Shown piece after piece: positions 25,516 to 38,575 of a stretch of 64,000 bases of DNA. The position numbers and the translations under genes were made by a program. How positions within the stretch are numbered: position 1 is the stretch's first letter; every line of letters starts with the position of its first letter. The stretch is from assembly GCF_949987535.1 (NCBI RefSeq), contig NC_080074.1:24387268-24451267 (forward strand), read 5' to 3'. This stretch comes from Balaenoptera acutorostrata. Lineage: Eukaryota; Chordata; Mammalia; Artiodactyla; Balaenopteridae. The notes beneath the pieces were generated by a model. That model did no database searches and had not been told where the DNA came from. It saw nothing but the letters and a program-made list of their open reading frames with translations.

Positions 25516-28500
25516 TTAGATTTAGTTTGTATAGATTAGACTTGAGCTGCAACTAAGCACTAACAATCAAAAGTTTTGCCATTTCAGTGTAAAAGCATTA
25601 ATACAGATTTTGGGAAAATTGGATGTGGTCGCAGGAAATTCTTTCAGCCCAGGGACAATTTGGCTTTAAAAATTCACCATGACATAGCTCCACAAATAAT
25701 TTCATTCCCCTCTATTTGGTGAGAGCACAGACAAATTACAGAAGATGACAGAACTACCTAAAAAATCATCAGAGCTTACAATGCTGTCAGACACCCGCCT
25801 CGAGAGCCAGAAGCAGTTATTTCCATACGGTTACGTTTTAAGTAACATAAAAGGATTACTTGCGTAATTGTTTGTTTTTTATATCATAATCCAGATTTCT
25901 GCACAGAGTTACTGAAGAGACATTGACCGGGGTAGCAGAGATGCAATTTTAACAATTGTGCAATTCAGCAGCAGGAAAACTGTCTACACACCCAGCTTGT
26001 CTTTTCTTTCTTTGCTCCCTTCCTTTCTCTATATTCTAAAAGCTCAGGCTTATGCTTAAGTCCCAACTCTTTGAGGCCACAAGGGAGATTTAGAAATGCC
26101 TGCTTAGGAACCTGAAATAGAAATTTCCATCGAAGAGAGAGTAATATAAGTACTAGAAGAAGATGACTCACTGAATGCCCACTAGCATTGAACTCTTCGG
26201 TAAATGTGATACAAAGAAAAAGGAACAGATTGAAACCTTTTTTCCTTTCAGTTCTAAAACGGACACAGTCACCAGAGAGAGAAAGCAAGAAGCCTGGAGG
26301 CCCCAAAAGAGAACTACTGAGAAACTATTCTAGGTAAAGCTCACACTTTTCCCTGGATGTTCCCAGGACGCTGAATTGCATTTTTGTGGTCCAGGTGCCA
26401 TGGGCCTTGGGAACCACTTGCTGGTCCCCAAGGGGCTAGCAGGGAGCAGGGGAACATCTCCCTCATTTCCCAGTGCCTCAGACATGGGGTACTCTTTGAC
26501 AATCCTGAGGGGAAGAAAATATTGATGTATAAAGTAGTACCCTAATCAAGAATTAAAATTTTGAATAAAGGGGTCAGTGTGTAGCCTCATCTGACACAGA
26601 GTAGACAGAAAAAGGGATGGTGAGACAAACACAGAAGGTGTTCATTTTAACCCTACATTTGCACCTGCGAAAGCTCACCACCGTCGATCTTCAGAAGGCT
26701 CAGACTTATAAACACACAGATGAGCAGACTTTCCTTCTGAAATGAGATTTTAGCAATAGTCAGGTTCCAGTTCTCCAGATAAGGATGGTGTGTCCCAGAA
26801 AGTCACCAGCCTAAAGGATCATTAAGTGAGGGGCAATTCTAGGATTAGAACTCATTGAGCTAGAAGGAGGTGGCTGAAGTATTAGAGAAGAAGTAAATTT
26901 CCTGATAGCAATTGTTAGTCCAAAGAAAATGGAAAGGCCGGGAAACAAGCGTCTTCTGCTGGCAAGAGAGGTCAGCAGCCTCAGCTGGGAATTGTCTACA
27001 CGAATGCTAGAGGCGTGAAGAGGAGAGGCTGTACTCGGCCCAACAGGATGTGGAGAACAGGGGGCAAGGAGGAGCCACAGAGCATAATCTGCTTTCTTAC
27101 TGGAGATGCTGAGCCATCCGGAGCAGAGGAAATGGACCGTCTCAGCAATTCTATGGGAAAGTTATCCTATACTCAGGCTTTCTATCTGCGAGCGTCATTA
27201 AGTCAACGGAGCACTGTGCCAGGCACGGAATTATCCTTAACAAATAAAATTCTCATTTGCATGTAGCAGTGTAATTTTTTTCTTATTGCTACACAGGAGG
27301 GTCTCATTTAAGGCCATTTAAATCCTCTAACTTGAGTGATTTTAAAAAGGATGCTACTTATTTCATATCATATACAAATGTCAACAAATGACATTGATTT
27401 TCCAATACCAGATAATCTCCAAACACCAAATGGGAAGTTAAAAAAAAAAGGAAAAGAGAAAAATCAGATCGGCCGAGGGGTCCTCACTGACCACTCTGTG
27501 GACCCGCTGTCATTTCTCATTATCCTTTTTTATGATTCCCCACACGGATTCAACCCAGGTGATTTGGTTCTTAGCAGAATGAATGTGAATTAATTCTGAT
27601 CATAAATTTTAATGAGACAACACTTCTCAGATGTTCCAAATGCAAAACTTATCTTTTTCTGTGGTGAAACTGGAAATTCTTTTCTTCGGAAACCTTGATT
27701 ATTTCACCTCTGCTATTTTGTCTCAGTGGAACAATCTGCATATCAGTAAGGTTGGATGCGACAGAAGTGGAATCTCAGGCTTCCTGTATCCTTACCTCCA
27801 TTCCACGGTTACATATTTCTCCCTCCCTTTCATTCACAAGTTTTATAATTTTGCAGAATTACAAGTCGTACAGCATGACATCAAGCTTGATCCTGCCATT
27901 ATGCCTGATTGTTCAAAATTACACTAGTCCCAGAATGTTGACAGAATTCCTTTCAATATTTTCTCTGTTGGTTTATTAAGTAGCAGTGTCAGACTTACAG
28001 AAATAATCATTTCTGGGGCTAGCTACTCGTTCAATTCTTTGAAGACTGACATCATATTAAAAAAGATTCCCCCCAATCTTCTTCTCTTCTCTCTATCCCA
28101 GTATATTTGACACATCAGAAATAATTAGAAGTAGCTTAATAAGTACAGGAGACACTTCTCTTTACTATTCCAGGATGAATGAATATAGGAAAGCTTTGTT
28201 ATCAGCTTTATTTTAGTTGGAAATTTGCATTCAGCATCAGCCGTTATCTTATGAAAAAGCAGATGCCCTAATGTTTCAGATGTCTATTTCTCCGAATCCA
28301 GCCCTACCTCCCAGGCACTGTTTGTTCCTTAGAGATAATTATTAATGGCGAAGGCACTTCTTCCCCTGAGGTGTCCCTCGCTTTCTCGTGCCACTTTTCA
28401 TACGAGCAAGTTCAAGGCAGTGACTTTTCTATGTCACTTTTTAATATCAGGGCAGCTTGTTTCAAAGCAGGTTTCTGATTAGAATGGAAAAAATAAAACC

Positions 28501-28989
28501 AGGAGGTGATGATAAAACCTTGCGTTCAGAGCTCTCTCTTATTTCACACTCTCTCCTTAGAATGGGCACTGCCTGTTCTTTTCATCAAAGGCAGAAAATC
28601 TGTTTTGTATCCAAGGTAAATGGAGAATGCCCACATCTATAGTTCCTTTCAAAGCTTACTATTCTCATATATGGTAAAAAGCTATTACAAAGGGTCCCAC
28701 TTTATCACGGTCTTGGTTGTATTGTTGGATAAATAAAGTCATCTCTCGGCAAAATGATGCATTCTATGCACCTCTCTAGGTGGATGGAATGCAATCTAAT
28801 ATTGGGGACATTATCCCTTTTCACTGATAATTACAACAAATTTTCTGAATCTCGGGTTTGTTGGTTGATATTAGCTCCTCTGACAAGCTCTAAGAAAAAA
28901 ACTCTGCCAGATGGGTTTACAAGGAGAGAGGCCCATTCTAGCTGAAACCTCCTGACACAGTTCTGGGAGATGAGTTTCTGAGATGGCTG

Positions 28990-29215
28990 TGGTTTGATGG
29001 AAAAAATTCTTGACTTGGACAGATGGAATTGGGTTTCTTCTCTACCACTTACTAGCCACGTGGCTTTGAGCAAACCACTTATACTCCCTGAGGCTTACTT
29101 TATAAAACGCTGGTAATAATACCTCTTGAAGCTTATATAATAAATTGGACAGTGTATATGACAATGAAAACACTGGTCCCTAATAAAGTATCATACAAAT
29201 GCTCAGGATTATTTT
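28990..29215 (+). mobile_element. MIR SINE
   Basis: CTCTACCACTTACTAGCCAC, GTGGCTTTGAGCAAACCACT and GCTGGTAATAATACCTCTTG follow the plus MIR. Confidence 0.75.
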
Positions 29216-31714
29216 TTTCTCAAATACCAACCTAGGCCTATGAGTAAATAAATCATGGTCCCCAAACAGAAATCTAGGGGGAAAAGTCACATAAAATATA
29301 ATCATGTTTATTCAACACTAGGAATAGGGTTTTCTTCTAAAAAATATTACCATTTCTAAAATTTAATCTTATGTGTATATCATATATACAGGTGACCAAT
29401 TTTCAAAAAATGATAATGCAGTAAAATACTCGAAATGACATACAGAGTAGACATAAATGAACACTTTTTAATAATTCGGGAGGCCTTTCATTGTCTTAGC
29501 ACACCTAAGGGTCATAATTATGATTATCAGTGGCTAAATTACTGGAGAAATGGAGGGAATTGAAATGACTCTATGATATAACAGAATAAATTTTAGAAAT
29601 TAAGTCATACTATCCATTTTTAATATTGTCATATGTCTCTCTTTCAAAAAAGTAGCATCACCTCAGTAATTCTAAGTTATCTGACCTGAGCTTTTTAGTG
29701 ATTTGTGTTCTCTCTAAGGGGATGTTAACCACAGCAGAAATTTCCACATTCTAACATGTCAACAAGCACGCTGCCCAAACATAATGACTTGTAGGTGGTG
29801 TTTAAGGCGGGAGCTCTACTTCTCCGAATGTGGTGCGTCAGGCTTGGAAACAGCAGCAGAAGTAATCACAGAGGTGGGAAGCAGGGAGGAGATAATAAGC
29901 TCTGTCCTGACTAATTGATGGGACTGTCAAAAAGATGAAATGAATTCAAGTTTGAGGAAGACTTTGTAAGTTACTGGAATAGACAAATGTAAGGTAAATT
30001 GTTATTATAATTATTACTATTAATAGTCTCACTCAGTTTACAATGGATAAGGTATATACAGCTTGAAAGAGAAGAGTTCTTTTTCAAATGATGGTACGTT
30101 TATTCCTCCATCATCCAATTCTTTTTCTCAGCTTATCTCTCAGCCAACATGAGTGACACGTATAGTCTCTTCTTGTTTCCTTCTGTTTTTGGTATAGTTT
30201 GACACAGTTGGAATAGATGGGAAGATCTTGCAGAGAATAGAGCTGCAAGTGAATTTGGAAATTTTAAAAATAGCTGCCTGTGAATAGTAAGGTATAAAGG
30301 TTTCTTCTATAGAAGGTTAAAGATGCTCTTTTTTAATATGGCTAAAAGCATGTAGCAATTATTATAGGATGGTAGAATATTCTGAGGCTCAATATCTGCA
30401 AACTGTATCCGTTAGGATGCCATTGTCACAAAGGGCAGACAGATGTCATAATGATCTCTACTCTGAGCTTGGCCATCTGAACTGTCTCCTTGAAATTAAT
30501 AAATCTGCATATGTGCATGCGTGTGTGTTTGCAGGCATGGGCCCTTAGAATTGTATAATTATAAACACACAGTTACACAAAAATATGCCACAGTGAGAAC
30601 CAAGGGCACATTTGGCACAAAACTATCAACGATCATCCGTAAGCCAATTAAAAGTAAAACTAGATGAATAAAAGTAGATATTCATTTCCCCACCACGGGA
30701 AGGACTGTTTTCATCTCTTTAATTAATTAACACAAGCATCTTTGAATACTGCTGTAAGCACACCACAGTGCTTACATGGGGAGGGGAGAAAGTATACAGT
30801 GGTTTTATAATGGGCAGTACTTTCATAAACAGAATGAAGGAGATTTACATCAGCTAGCATGGAATGATTAATATACATAATACAGGTTTTTTTGTAATTG
30901 AGCCTACTACTCCATGGTGGTCACCGAGTTCTGTAGAAGAGATATTTTTAATTGACATAAGTAGCACCTTCTCCAGCATATGGCCATTTACCCATCACAA
31001 GTACTTCCAAAGCTTCTCCCAGGACACTATGCCCATGACAACCTCAAATCTAAGGAGTCAAAACTACTCGTAAATCCATCATGCTTGTCAGCCCACATTC
31101 ACAGCTAAAAGGGTTTTCCTTCTTGTTTGTAATGGGACAGATTTAAAGCACTAGAGAAAAAGTCGTACCCTACTTACTACAAAACCTATCCATACCTACT
31201 TACCACAGAAAATCCCCACAAGCTTCAGAACATGGGCTCAGGTGGAAGCACACACTGCTTCCCCAATGCCAAGGGCACCATTCTTTATCCCATTATCAGT
31301 GCAGCTAAGCTGGGATCCTTGGAAATAACGGAGCACAAAGAATTAAGAGTCTTAAAAACTGGGTCTGATATTTTGTCTACAATATGATCAACCTGACTTA
31401 TGAGTTGGCCCTAATCATTATTTGTTCAAAAATAGGCCTGTACCATGACCCAGGCACTTGGGTCAAGGTGAGAGCATAAGATGAATTATCATCTATTTAC
31501 TCTCCTCAAGAAACTTACAATTGTATAAGCAATAACTTCAAATATAGAAAAGATCTTAAAAATTAATCTTTTCTCACCTTTGAAGAATTCATGTGTTTGT
31601 TTTTGATATAACCTAAAATTTTATTCATTATAGAAGTGAGCATTAATATCTATGTCCACAGCTTTAGGAATTAAAATAAAAGAGTTAACTAACAGAGGTA
31701 GTGAGTTAAATGGT

Positions 31715-31870
31715 GAGTTGGCAAACTATGACCAGTGGGCCAAATCCAGCCTGCCCCCTGTTTGTGTAAATAAAGTTTCACTGGACCACACTCATGCTCA
31801 TCTGCTTATATATATGACCTATGGCTGCTTTTGAGCTACAACAGAAGAGGTGAATAGATACAACAGAGAA
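31715..31870 (+). mobile_element. hAT-type DNA transposon relic
   Basis: GTTGGCAAACTATGACCAGT, GGGCCAAATCCAGCCTGCC and TGTAAATAAAGTTTCACTGG are the well-known start of a non-autonomous mammalian hAT element. The far terminal repeat is missing. The family name is not given because I cannot align it. Confidence 0.75.
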
Positions 31871-33174
31871 TATGTTAATTAAAATTGGATGGTGTGCTTA
31901 AAAAATGGAAGGTACCTATTTGTCTATTTTCCACTTTGGTGTGTTCTTTTTGGGAATCGATTTCTGCAGGATATTCTAAGAGTGACTTCTTAAGGAATGT
32001 GTGTTTGTTCCCTCTCTGATACTAGGAAGAACCGAAAAAAGATGGTGAATAAGTAGTATTGTAAGACATAGGTAGGGGGAACATAAATTAGAAATGAAGG
32101 GACTTTACAAGCAATGCTTTTAAATCTCGACTTTGCCACTTCATTCACACCCAAATGGGTCAAGCGCTAAAGTTTTGGTGCCTGTGGTGGGGCTAAGAAG
32201 AAAGGCTGGAGTTGAATAATTAGGACAATAATGGCGTTTATTTAACCAGTCCTTAGAAATGTTTATAATGTTGTGAGAACTGCCCCAATTCCTGAATGTC
32301 CCAACTTTATCCTGAAAAGAAACTGGCAAAAAAAAATTGCTTAAGATAAATTTTTGCAAAACTTTGCATGGATGGAGCTATGTAGCTAACTGCCAAAGAT
32401 GCTCCAATTTAATTATGCCCGGCAAGTTGGCTGGGCTTGTCTGGCATTTCATTAGCAAAAAATAAACTTCACTCTTCTGCCTGAGAAAATAGCATTTGTC
32501 ATATTTTGGGGGACAGCAAAGCTCAGTGTGATACTTCTTGGTACGAAAAATAATATGTCTGAAATGTGCATAAATAAAGCTTTCAGATCTTTTCTCCAAC
32601 ACGGTAACTGACCACCCCGGAAAATCCATGTTTTAGGCATGTGACTGAATAAAGGTCACATAAAATATACCTTTAAATGTTGAAAAAGATCACAGAGAAG
32701 CAATGTCATAAAAGTAAGAGGACTGATCTGGAAATTGAGAAAATAGACTCTTGTGACACTTCTAAATGAATTGTGGTGTTCTGTGCAAGTCAATAGCTTA
32801 GTCTTTTTTGAATTGAAGCTTTTTGGGGGAGTAAAATATAGGTAAACTATGGATGTTGGGAGAGAGGTTAAAGATACTTGTATATTTGTGACTCAGTTAC
32901 TGTTCAGAAGGAAAGGTAAAATTAAATTAAAGACACAATGTATATAAAAATATATATATTTAAATGATCAGCTTCCTGACTCAATTGTCAGCAGTGGAAC
33001 CAACTGTTTCTGTACCGAATTCTTATCCAAAGATGTCTGAATTTAGTTGAAGGAAATAAGTAGCTAACAAGTTGTTAACAGCTATTGGTGGACCATGCAG
33101 CTCACAGAAATACAAATTAGAAAATGACAGTTAATTCAATGACCGGCATATGCACAGGATACTGATAAGAATAA

Positions 33175-34290
33175 TTGGGATGGAGGGTGACAAGACATAG
33201 AAAGGAAAGATTCTTGGAGGAGGTGACACACTTGTGTTGACTGAAGAAAGAGGAGTGAAAAGTGACTTAGAGGCCAAGGAGTCTGTAAAAGCAAAGCGAT
33301 GTTATGGCTTATACCTAGAATTCCCAGCTATTGTGTGCTGCTGGAGAGCAAAGTTTAAAACAGGAAATTGTTAGAGATAAGACTAGAGAGAGGCAGGAAG
33401 TAACATATTTAGGGGTAGAATTTAAGATGGGACTATTTTGGGCTTTATCCAGCAGGGCAGGAAATCACAAGAGGGTTTTAAGCTTGCAAGTGGCAGGTTG
33501 ACTTTGGGTTGTATGCTTTGGGTTGTATGTAAGATGGATTTGATGGTGACAAGGCTGGTGGAAGAAAAGCCATCTAAATGGTGCAGATGCCCAAGCAAGA
33601 GATAAACCACAGCAAGTGGCAGTAGGTCTGAGCTACAACAGTGGTAGTAATGATGGGCAGTATAGTCAGATTCAAGAAGTATTTCGGATGGAAGATTAGC
33701 AGGTCCTGGTAATGGGTTTGATGTGAAAAACAACAGAAGTGGGCAATGAGAAGCCAAAAATGACCCTGGGGTTTGTAGTATGGGTGAATGAGTAGACAGC
33801 AGTTCTACAAAACTATGCAGAGAGCACTGATGGAAAAACCAGGTTACGGGAACAATGAGGAGGTTTGTTTGCACATGTTGGGCTGGAGGGTACCCAATGG
33901 ACAGGGCAGGCAGTTGGATATTCGAGTCTGAATTGCAGGAAAGAGATCCGAACTACAGTACATTTAAAATGTCTGAGTAACTGTAAATCATGACAGTGAA
34001 TGAGAGTACAAAAGGAAAGTGTGGGGAGTGAGAAAAGCAATGGGCTGAGGATGAACCCTGGGGGAGAGGAAGAAAAGAAGGCCATGAAAGAGACAGAGAA
34101 GGAACAATTAGAGGATGATCTGGCAGGTATGGTGCTGTGGAAGCCAAGGGAGCAGGGAACTTTAAGGAAGACGGAGTGATTAATGGGGCCAAAAGTTCAG
34201 AGAGAGCCAGGAAAGACCCCATAGCCAGTGGATTTAGCAATCCAAGAATCGTAAGTTCCATTGTGAAGTGAAAGCAGGTATCAGATGCTG
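33175..34290 (-). mobile_element. L2 LINE remnant with broken reverse-transcriptase frame
   Basis: The plus strand reads as the reverse complement of L2: GGCAGTTGGATATTCGAGTC, GATGAACCCTGGGGGAGAGG and GAGGGTTTTAAGCTTGCAAG are typical landmarks. The minus-strand open frames at 33874-33422, 34085-33813 and 34261-33953 are broken pieces of the L2 ORF2 protein in different frames. The copy is old and inactive. Confidence 0.8.
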
Positions 34291-35949
34291 GGAATTGTCA
34301 AGTGGAGACAAAGCAATGTGCAAAGCACATATAGATCACATTTTCAAGAGGTTTGAGTGAGATGGGGAGTAGAGAGATCGAAATGAAGATGGACGGGGAC
34401 CAGAACAAGGGAGAGGACTTTTAGGACAGGGAAAACACAGGGATACACTTGAACAGATGACCCGAGTCATCGCAGATGCCTGAGTGACAGCCGAGACCAC
34501 AGCAAACTCAGCTATGGCTCCGTCAATGGCTGTTCCACCCACTTCCCTTTCCTCTTCCATCAGTCCTTTCTGTTCTTCTACTACATTCGCATTTGAGAAA
34601 CTTTCTGGTCAATTAGCCCTAGTCCTAGGATGGCAGGCTCTTTAGCAAGCAAACACGAAATGAGATAGGCAGATTCATAATTTTCTTATGACATCTCCTG
34701 AGGAAATCAGAGAAAAGATTTTTTTTTCTTAAATAATTACTGTTTAAAAAAAATCTCTTCCTCAATTCCTATTTAAGCCCTGTCAGTCATTACTAGAGTG
34801 CTTATACTTTACTTTATAATAATGCCTTTGTGATAGATGTACAGACACATTATGAGTCATTGAACATAAGATCTGACTTATTGGTCGATGGCAAATATAT
34901 GTGCAGTTAGTTTTCTTCAGTTTAGAACCTCCTACACTGGGAAGGGGTGGCACAGCATAAATAGAGGCTCATCTGGATATAAATAGAACCGAGATTCTCC
35001 TGGCTTTGTCACCACCCAGCCCCTGTGACCTATACAAGTCCTTCCTCCAAGTTCAGCCTTCATTTCAACTATGTAATAAGATGCTTCCATCTGATGGTTT
35101 CCTCATCCAGAATTTCCAGGTAAAAGAAAACTATGACCAAAACTCCTGTTGTATTTTCTGAGATTTAGGAAATTACATCAAATATGTTCTGAAGCAAATA
35201 TTAAACAGTTACAAGGTCATAAGATTATGGCATATATCATGGGAGAGAAACACCTACTGGAAATAATTAGAAAAGATAGTTTATACACATAGTCTTTTCT
35301 TTTTTCAAATGAAAAGCTCATTTGAATCACACAATATTTTTCTTCACTTTCAAAGTCTAATATCAAGTGTTTGATGAATCAAAGCAGGATTGTTCCAGCC
35401 ACAGTACACACGCGAGTGTCTCCAAAAGCAAAGTCAGAATGACAATTTCTGGAGACAAATGATTCATTTCTGTTTCGGCTCTATTCACTAGAACATAACC
35501 ACAGTTGAGATTCAATCTGAGGTTCAGTAATACAAAGTCCATGCCTTTGGTTACCACACAGACAGCAGTTTCCCTCTGTAGTGTCTCCCTAGACAATGCC
35601 AAATGAAATGACCTCAAAGAACTCTGGTGTGTGGGAACTAGGAAATTAAAAAATGCTTTTAGCTCTATATAACTTCAACATGTTAGTATATGTTAATACT
35701 TTGTGATCCTGGATTAAAAATAGAATAAATCCAAGTGCAAAGAAATAGCCTTAATTCTCTTTCTTCTTCATTCCGTAGTCAGAGAGAAAAACATCCAGTC
35801 AGTATGTTTGGCCCTCTTTCTGGAATTTATTATATACCCTCACTCAGTCTTGCTCTACTTGTAAATCCCCCCTCAAATAAGCAAAACCTTTGAACAATTT
35901 CTAATTCCTTTCTCTTCTTTACTGCTTCTGAGTCGTCCTTCTGTGGCGC

Positions 35950-36740
35950 TGGGTTTTGTTAATGTTGTTATTCTATACGCTCATTTCCTTCACGTCTACG
36001 AAATTTCCCACCTTTTTATTTCACATCACATCGACAGGCCCAGTCCAGGACTCGCCTGAATTATTATGGCCTCTTTTATCTGGTCCCCTGATTTGTGAAC
36101 ATTAAAACTCTTCATCTGCCTTTACATGGCTTTCAAACTTCAAGAATAAGCCTGTGGTCAATACACAGCAGAACTGCTAGGGCTGCTTCCCTATTTTCCC
36201 TGGACCTCATCACTTCTACTTCCTCCACAGAAGAAAGTTTCATGTTGACACTTTATTCTGTAGGCTCTCCTAGCTTCACAGTCTACAGGGGCACCTCACC
36301 CTGCCCTATCTGCTCTGTCTCTTAACCCTCTCCAGTCGGCCATATTCTTCTCCAGCAAGTCATCTCGAAGCCCAAATCATTCAGCCATTCCTCTTTCATT
36401 ACTAAGCCTTCTCCCAAAGGGTGTCCTGAGTTTGTGATGATGTCTTCAACGCATCCAGTCTTCTCCCTTCCTTCCCTCAGCAATGCCTGGCTTTAGCCTT
36501 CTGTGAGAAATCTACCTTTGCTGGCAACGTCTAGAAAGCAAACATACCTTAGTTGTAATTTCTCAAGCACACACCACTAGCTATGCCATCCCTTTTTAAA
36601 ATACCTAAAATTACCCTAGGATTTGCATGTTTTATACCTTCATGACTTCAGTGGTATTTTCTCACTCCAAATTTATTATATCTGTATCTCCTTTATTAGA
36701 CACCAAGCTCCCCAAGTGCAGGAATTATATAACTATAAGT
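35950..36740 (+). mobile_element. Probable diverged L2-like LINE fragment
   Basis: A C/T-rich plus strand with ACACCAAGCTCCCCAAGTGC near 36700 follows the order of an L2 3' region. The earlier part is too diverged to be sure. Confidence 0.4.
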
Positions 36741-37350
36741 CAACCTTTTTTGGGTACTGTCCAATCATCATTTAAAAAATAATTTTAATAGTGACAATAA
36801 TACAGAAAGTATTATGCAAATTTTCCTGTTCTTCCAGGAGGGCATAATGAACCACAAGATATGTGGTCTTGGTAACTACACAGCTTGGCTCTAGCAGCTC
36901 CCCAGTGGGTTTTGAAAGCACTAAGCCTGTTTCTCACCTTGCTCCCAGTTCTGTGGAGCTAATCCAACCACAGACTTGTCTTTGAAGTCAACTGGAACAT
37001 CATGCATGGGTGAGCTCCAGAGAGCACACAAAAGCAGGGAAAGAAAACTGACATGTTATTCTTAACCAAAGGGACTGTGCTATTTCCGTGTTTCTATACA
37101 CACTTGGGCATCCCACAGACTTCAAGAGCCTGCAGATGAAGTAGGAGAAAAAGCTGAAGTTAGCAGTGTCTTGCAAATGGGGAATGGGCAGCAGATGAAG
37201 CTGCAACAGAATGAAAGTTTTAAATATCTAGTAAACAATTCTCATTTTTTTTCTTTGTCCAAGATCATACAAATCACACATATAAATTCTTCAAGGTAGA
37301 AAACTCTTCCCTGAGAATGTCAAGCTCTTCTGGAAATGGCATCCACTCTT

Positions 37351-37862
37351 TTTTTTTTTAACATCTTTATTGGAGTATAATTGCTTTACATTGTTGTGCT
37401 AGTTTCTGCTGTATAACAATGTGAATCAGCTATACGTATACATATATCCCCATATCTCCTTCCTCTTGCGTCTCCCTCCCACCCTCCCCATCCCACCCCT
37501 CTAGGTGGTCACAAAGCACCGAGCTGACCTCCCTGTGCTATGCAGCTGCTTCCCACTAGCTATTTTACATTTGGTAGTGTATATATGTCTATGCCACTCT
37601 CACTTCGTCCCAGCTTACCCTTCCCCCTCCCCATGTCCTCAAGTCCATTCTCTATGTCTGCATCTTTATTCCTGTCCTGCCCCTAGGTTCTTCAGAACCT
37701 TTTTTTTTTTTTTTTAGATTCCATATATATGTGTTAGCATACGGTATTTGTTTTTTCTGACTTACTTCACTCTGTATGACAGTCTCTAGGTCCATCCACC
37801 TCACAACAAATAACTCAATTTCGTTTCTTTTCATGGCCAAGTAATATCCCATTGTATATATG
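37351..37862 (-). mobile_element. 5'-truncated L1 with perfect 15-base target-site duplication
   Basis: This is the 3' end of an L1 in minus orientation: the plus strand shows the poly-T at 37351 followed by TAACATCTTTATTGGAGTAT. It ends at CCATTGTATATATG. Flanking copies of ATGGCATCCACTCTT occur at 37336-37350 and 37863-37877 and match base for base, marking target-primed insertion. The wording (GGTCACAAAGCACCGAGCTG and TTCTTCAGAACC) is what I know from cetacean L1s. It holds no intact L1 gene. Open frames inside it are chance. Confidence 0.95.
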
Positions 37863-38294
37863 ATGGCATCCACTCTTAATCTAAGACATAACAATTGCCT
37901 TGTAGGCGAGCATTCAATTCCATGCAACAGCCAGTTATCTAGACTATTTACTGAAAAGGAGTTGTGCTCATTAGAATGAGAGGCACCATCACCATCTTCA
38001 AGAAGAAAAGCATAAAGCAGCTCTCATAGCATATAGCCCTCCACGGCCACTCACAGAGTGCACTCTCAAACAGCATCGGTCCACAATACGGCAACATGGT
38101 GAAATATAAATTACAGCTTTAACATTGCTTCTCATAGTCAAGCACATGAAACTAAATGACATTTTGAAAATTAACTAAATTTATTTTGTACCTGTCTTTT
38201 GACCCTGCAAGTCCTTGCCTAAAAACAAATTCTACAGAAATAAAAGAAACAACAAGAGGACCTAATACCTAACAACTACGTATGCTTAAGTGGG

Positions 38295-38415
38295 TTTATT
38301 TTACCTCCTCAAGCCTCAGTGTGGTAATTTGTAAGCTGTGGATAATAACAGTACTTCCCTTATAGCCATGTAGGTATGATGCCTGGCATGTGGGAAATGG
38401 TCAAGGAATGTTAGT
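38295..38415 (+). mobile_element. MIR SINE fragment, plus
   Basis: CTCAAGCCTCAGTGTGGTAA, then GGATAATAACAGTACTTCCC and GATGCCTGGCATGTGG follow the plus MIR. It lies just before an inverted MIR. Confidence 0.6.
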
Positions 38416-38429
38416 AAGGTGGGTGTTGT

Positions 38430-38575
38430 AATCCTTATTTTTCAGAGAAAGAAACTGTATTTCAAAGATGCTAAACAATTGGTCCAAGATAATACCAGGT
38501 CTGGGATTTGAATCTAATTTGGTTTGATTCTAAGACTCTACACTTCCTGCCTCAAAGGCTGCTGCTTAACTTAGA
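38430..38575 (-). mobile_element. MIR SINE fragment, minus
   Basis: TTTTCAGAGAAAGAAACTGT and GTCTGGGATTTGAATCTAAT match the reverse-complement MIR, facing the copy at 38295. Confidence 0.6.

Noticed and set aside
31576..31620. Possible 36-base minus-strand exon with donor AAAG|GTGAGA
   Set aside because: It needs phase 1 entry, whereas the gene requires phase 2 there.
33422..34261. Three sizeable minus-strand frames
   Set aside because: They are broken pieces of the L2 ORF2 and lie wholly inside the L2 copy.
37652..37927. Minus-strand frame of 91 codons
   Set aside because: It falls in the L1 3' region and its flank, so it is repeat-derived.
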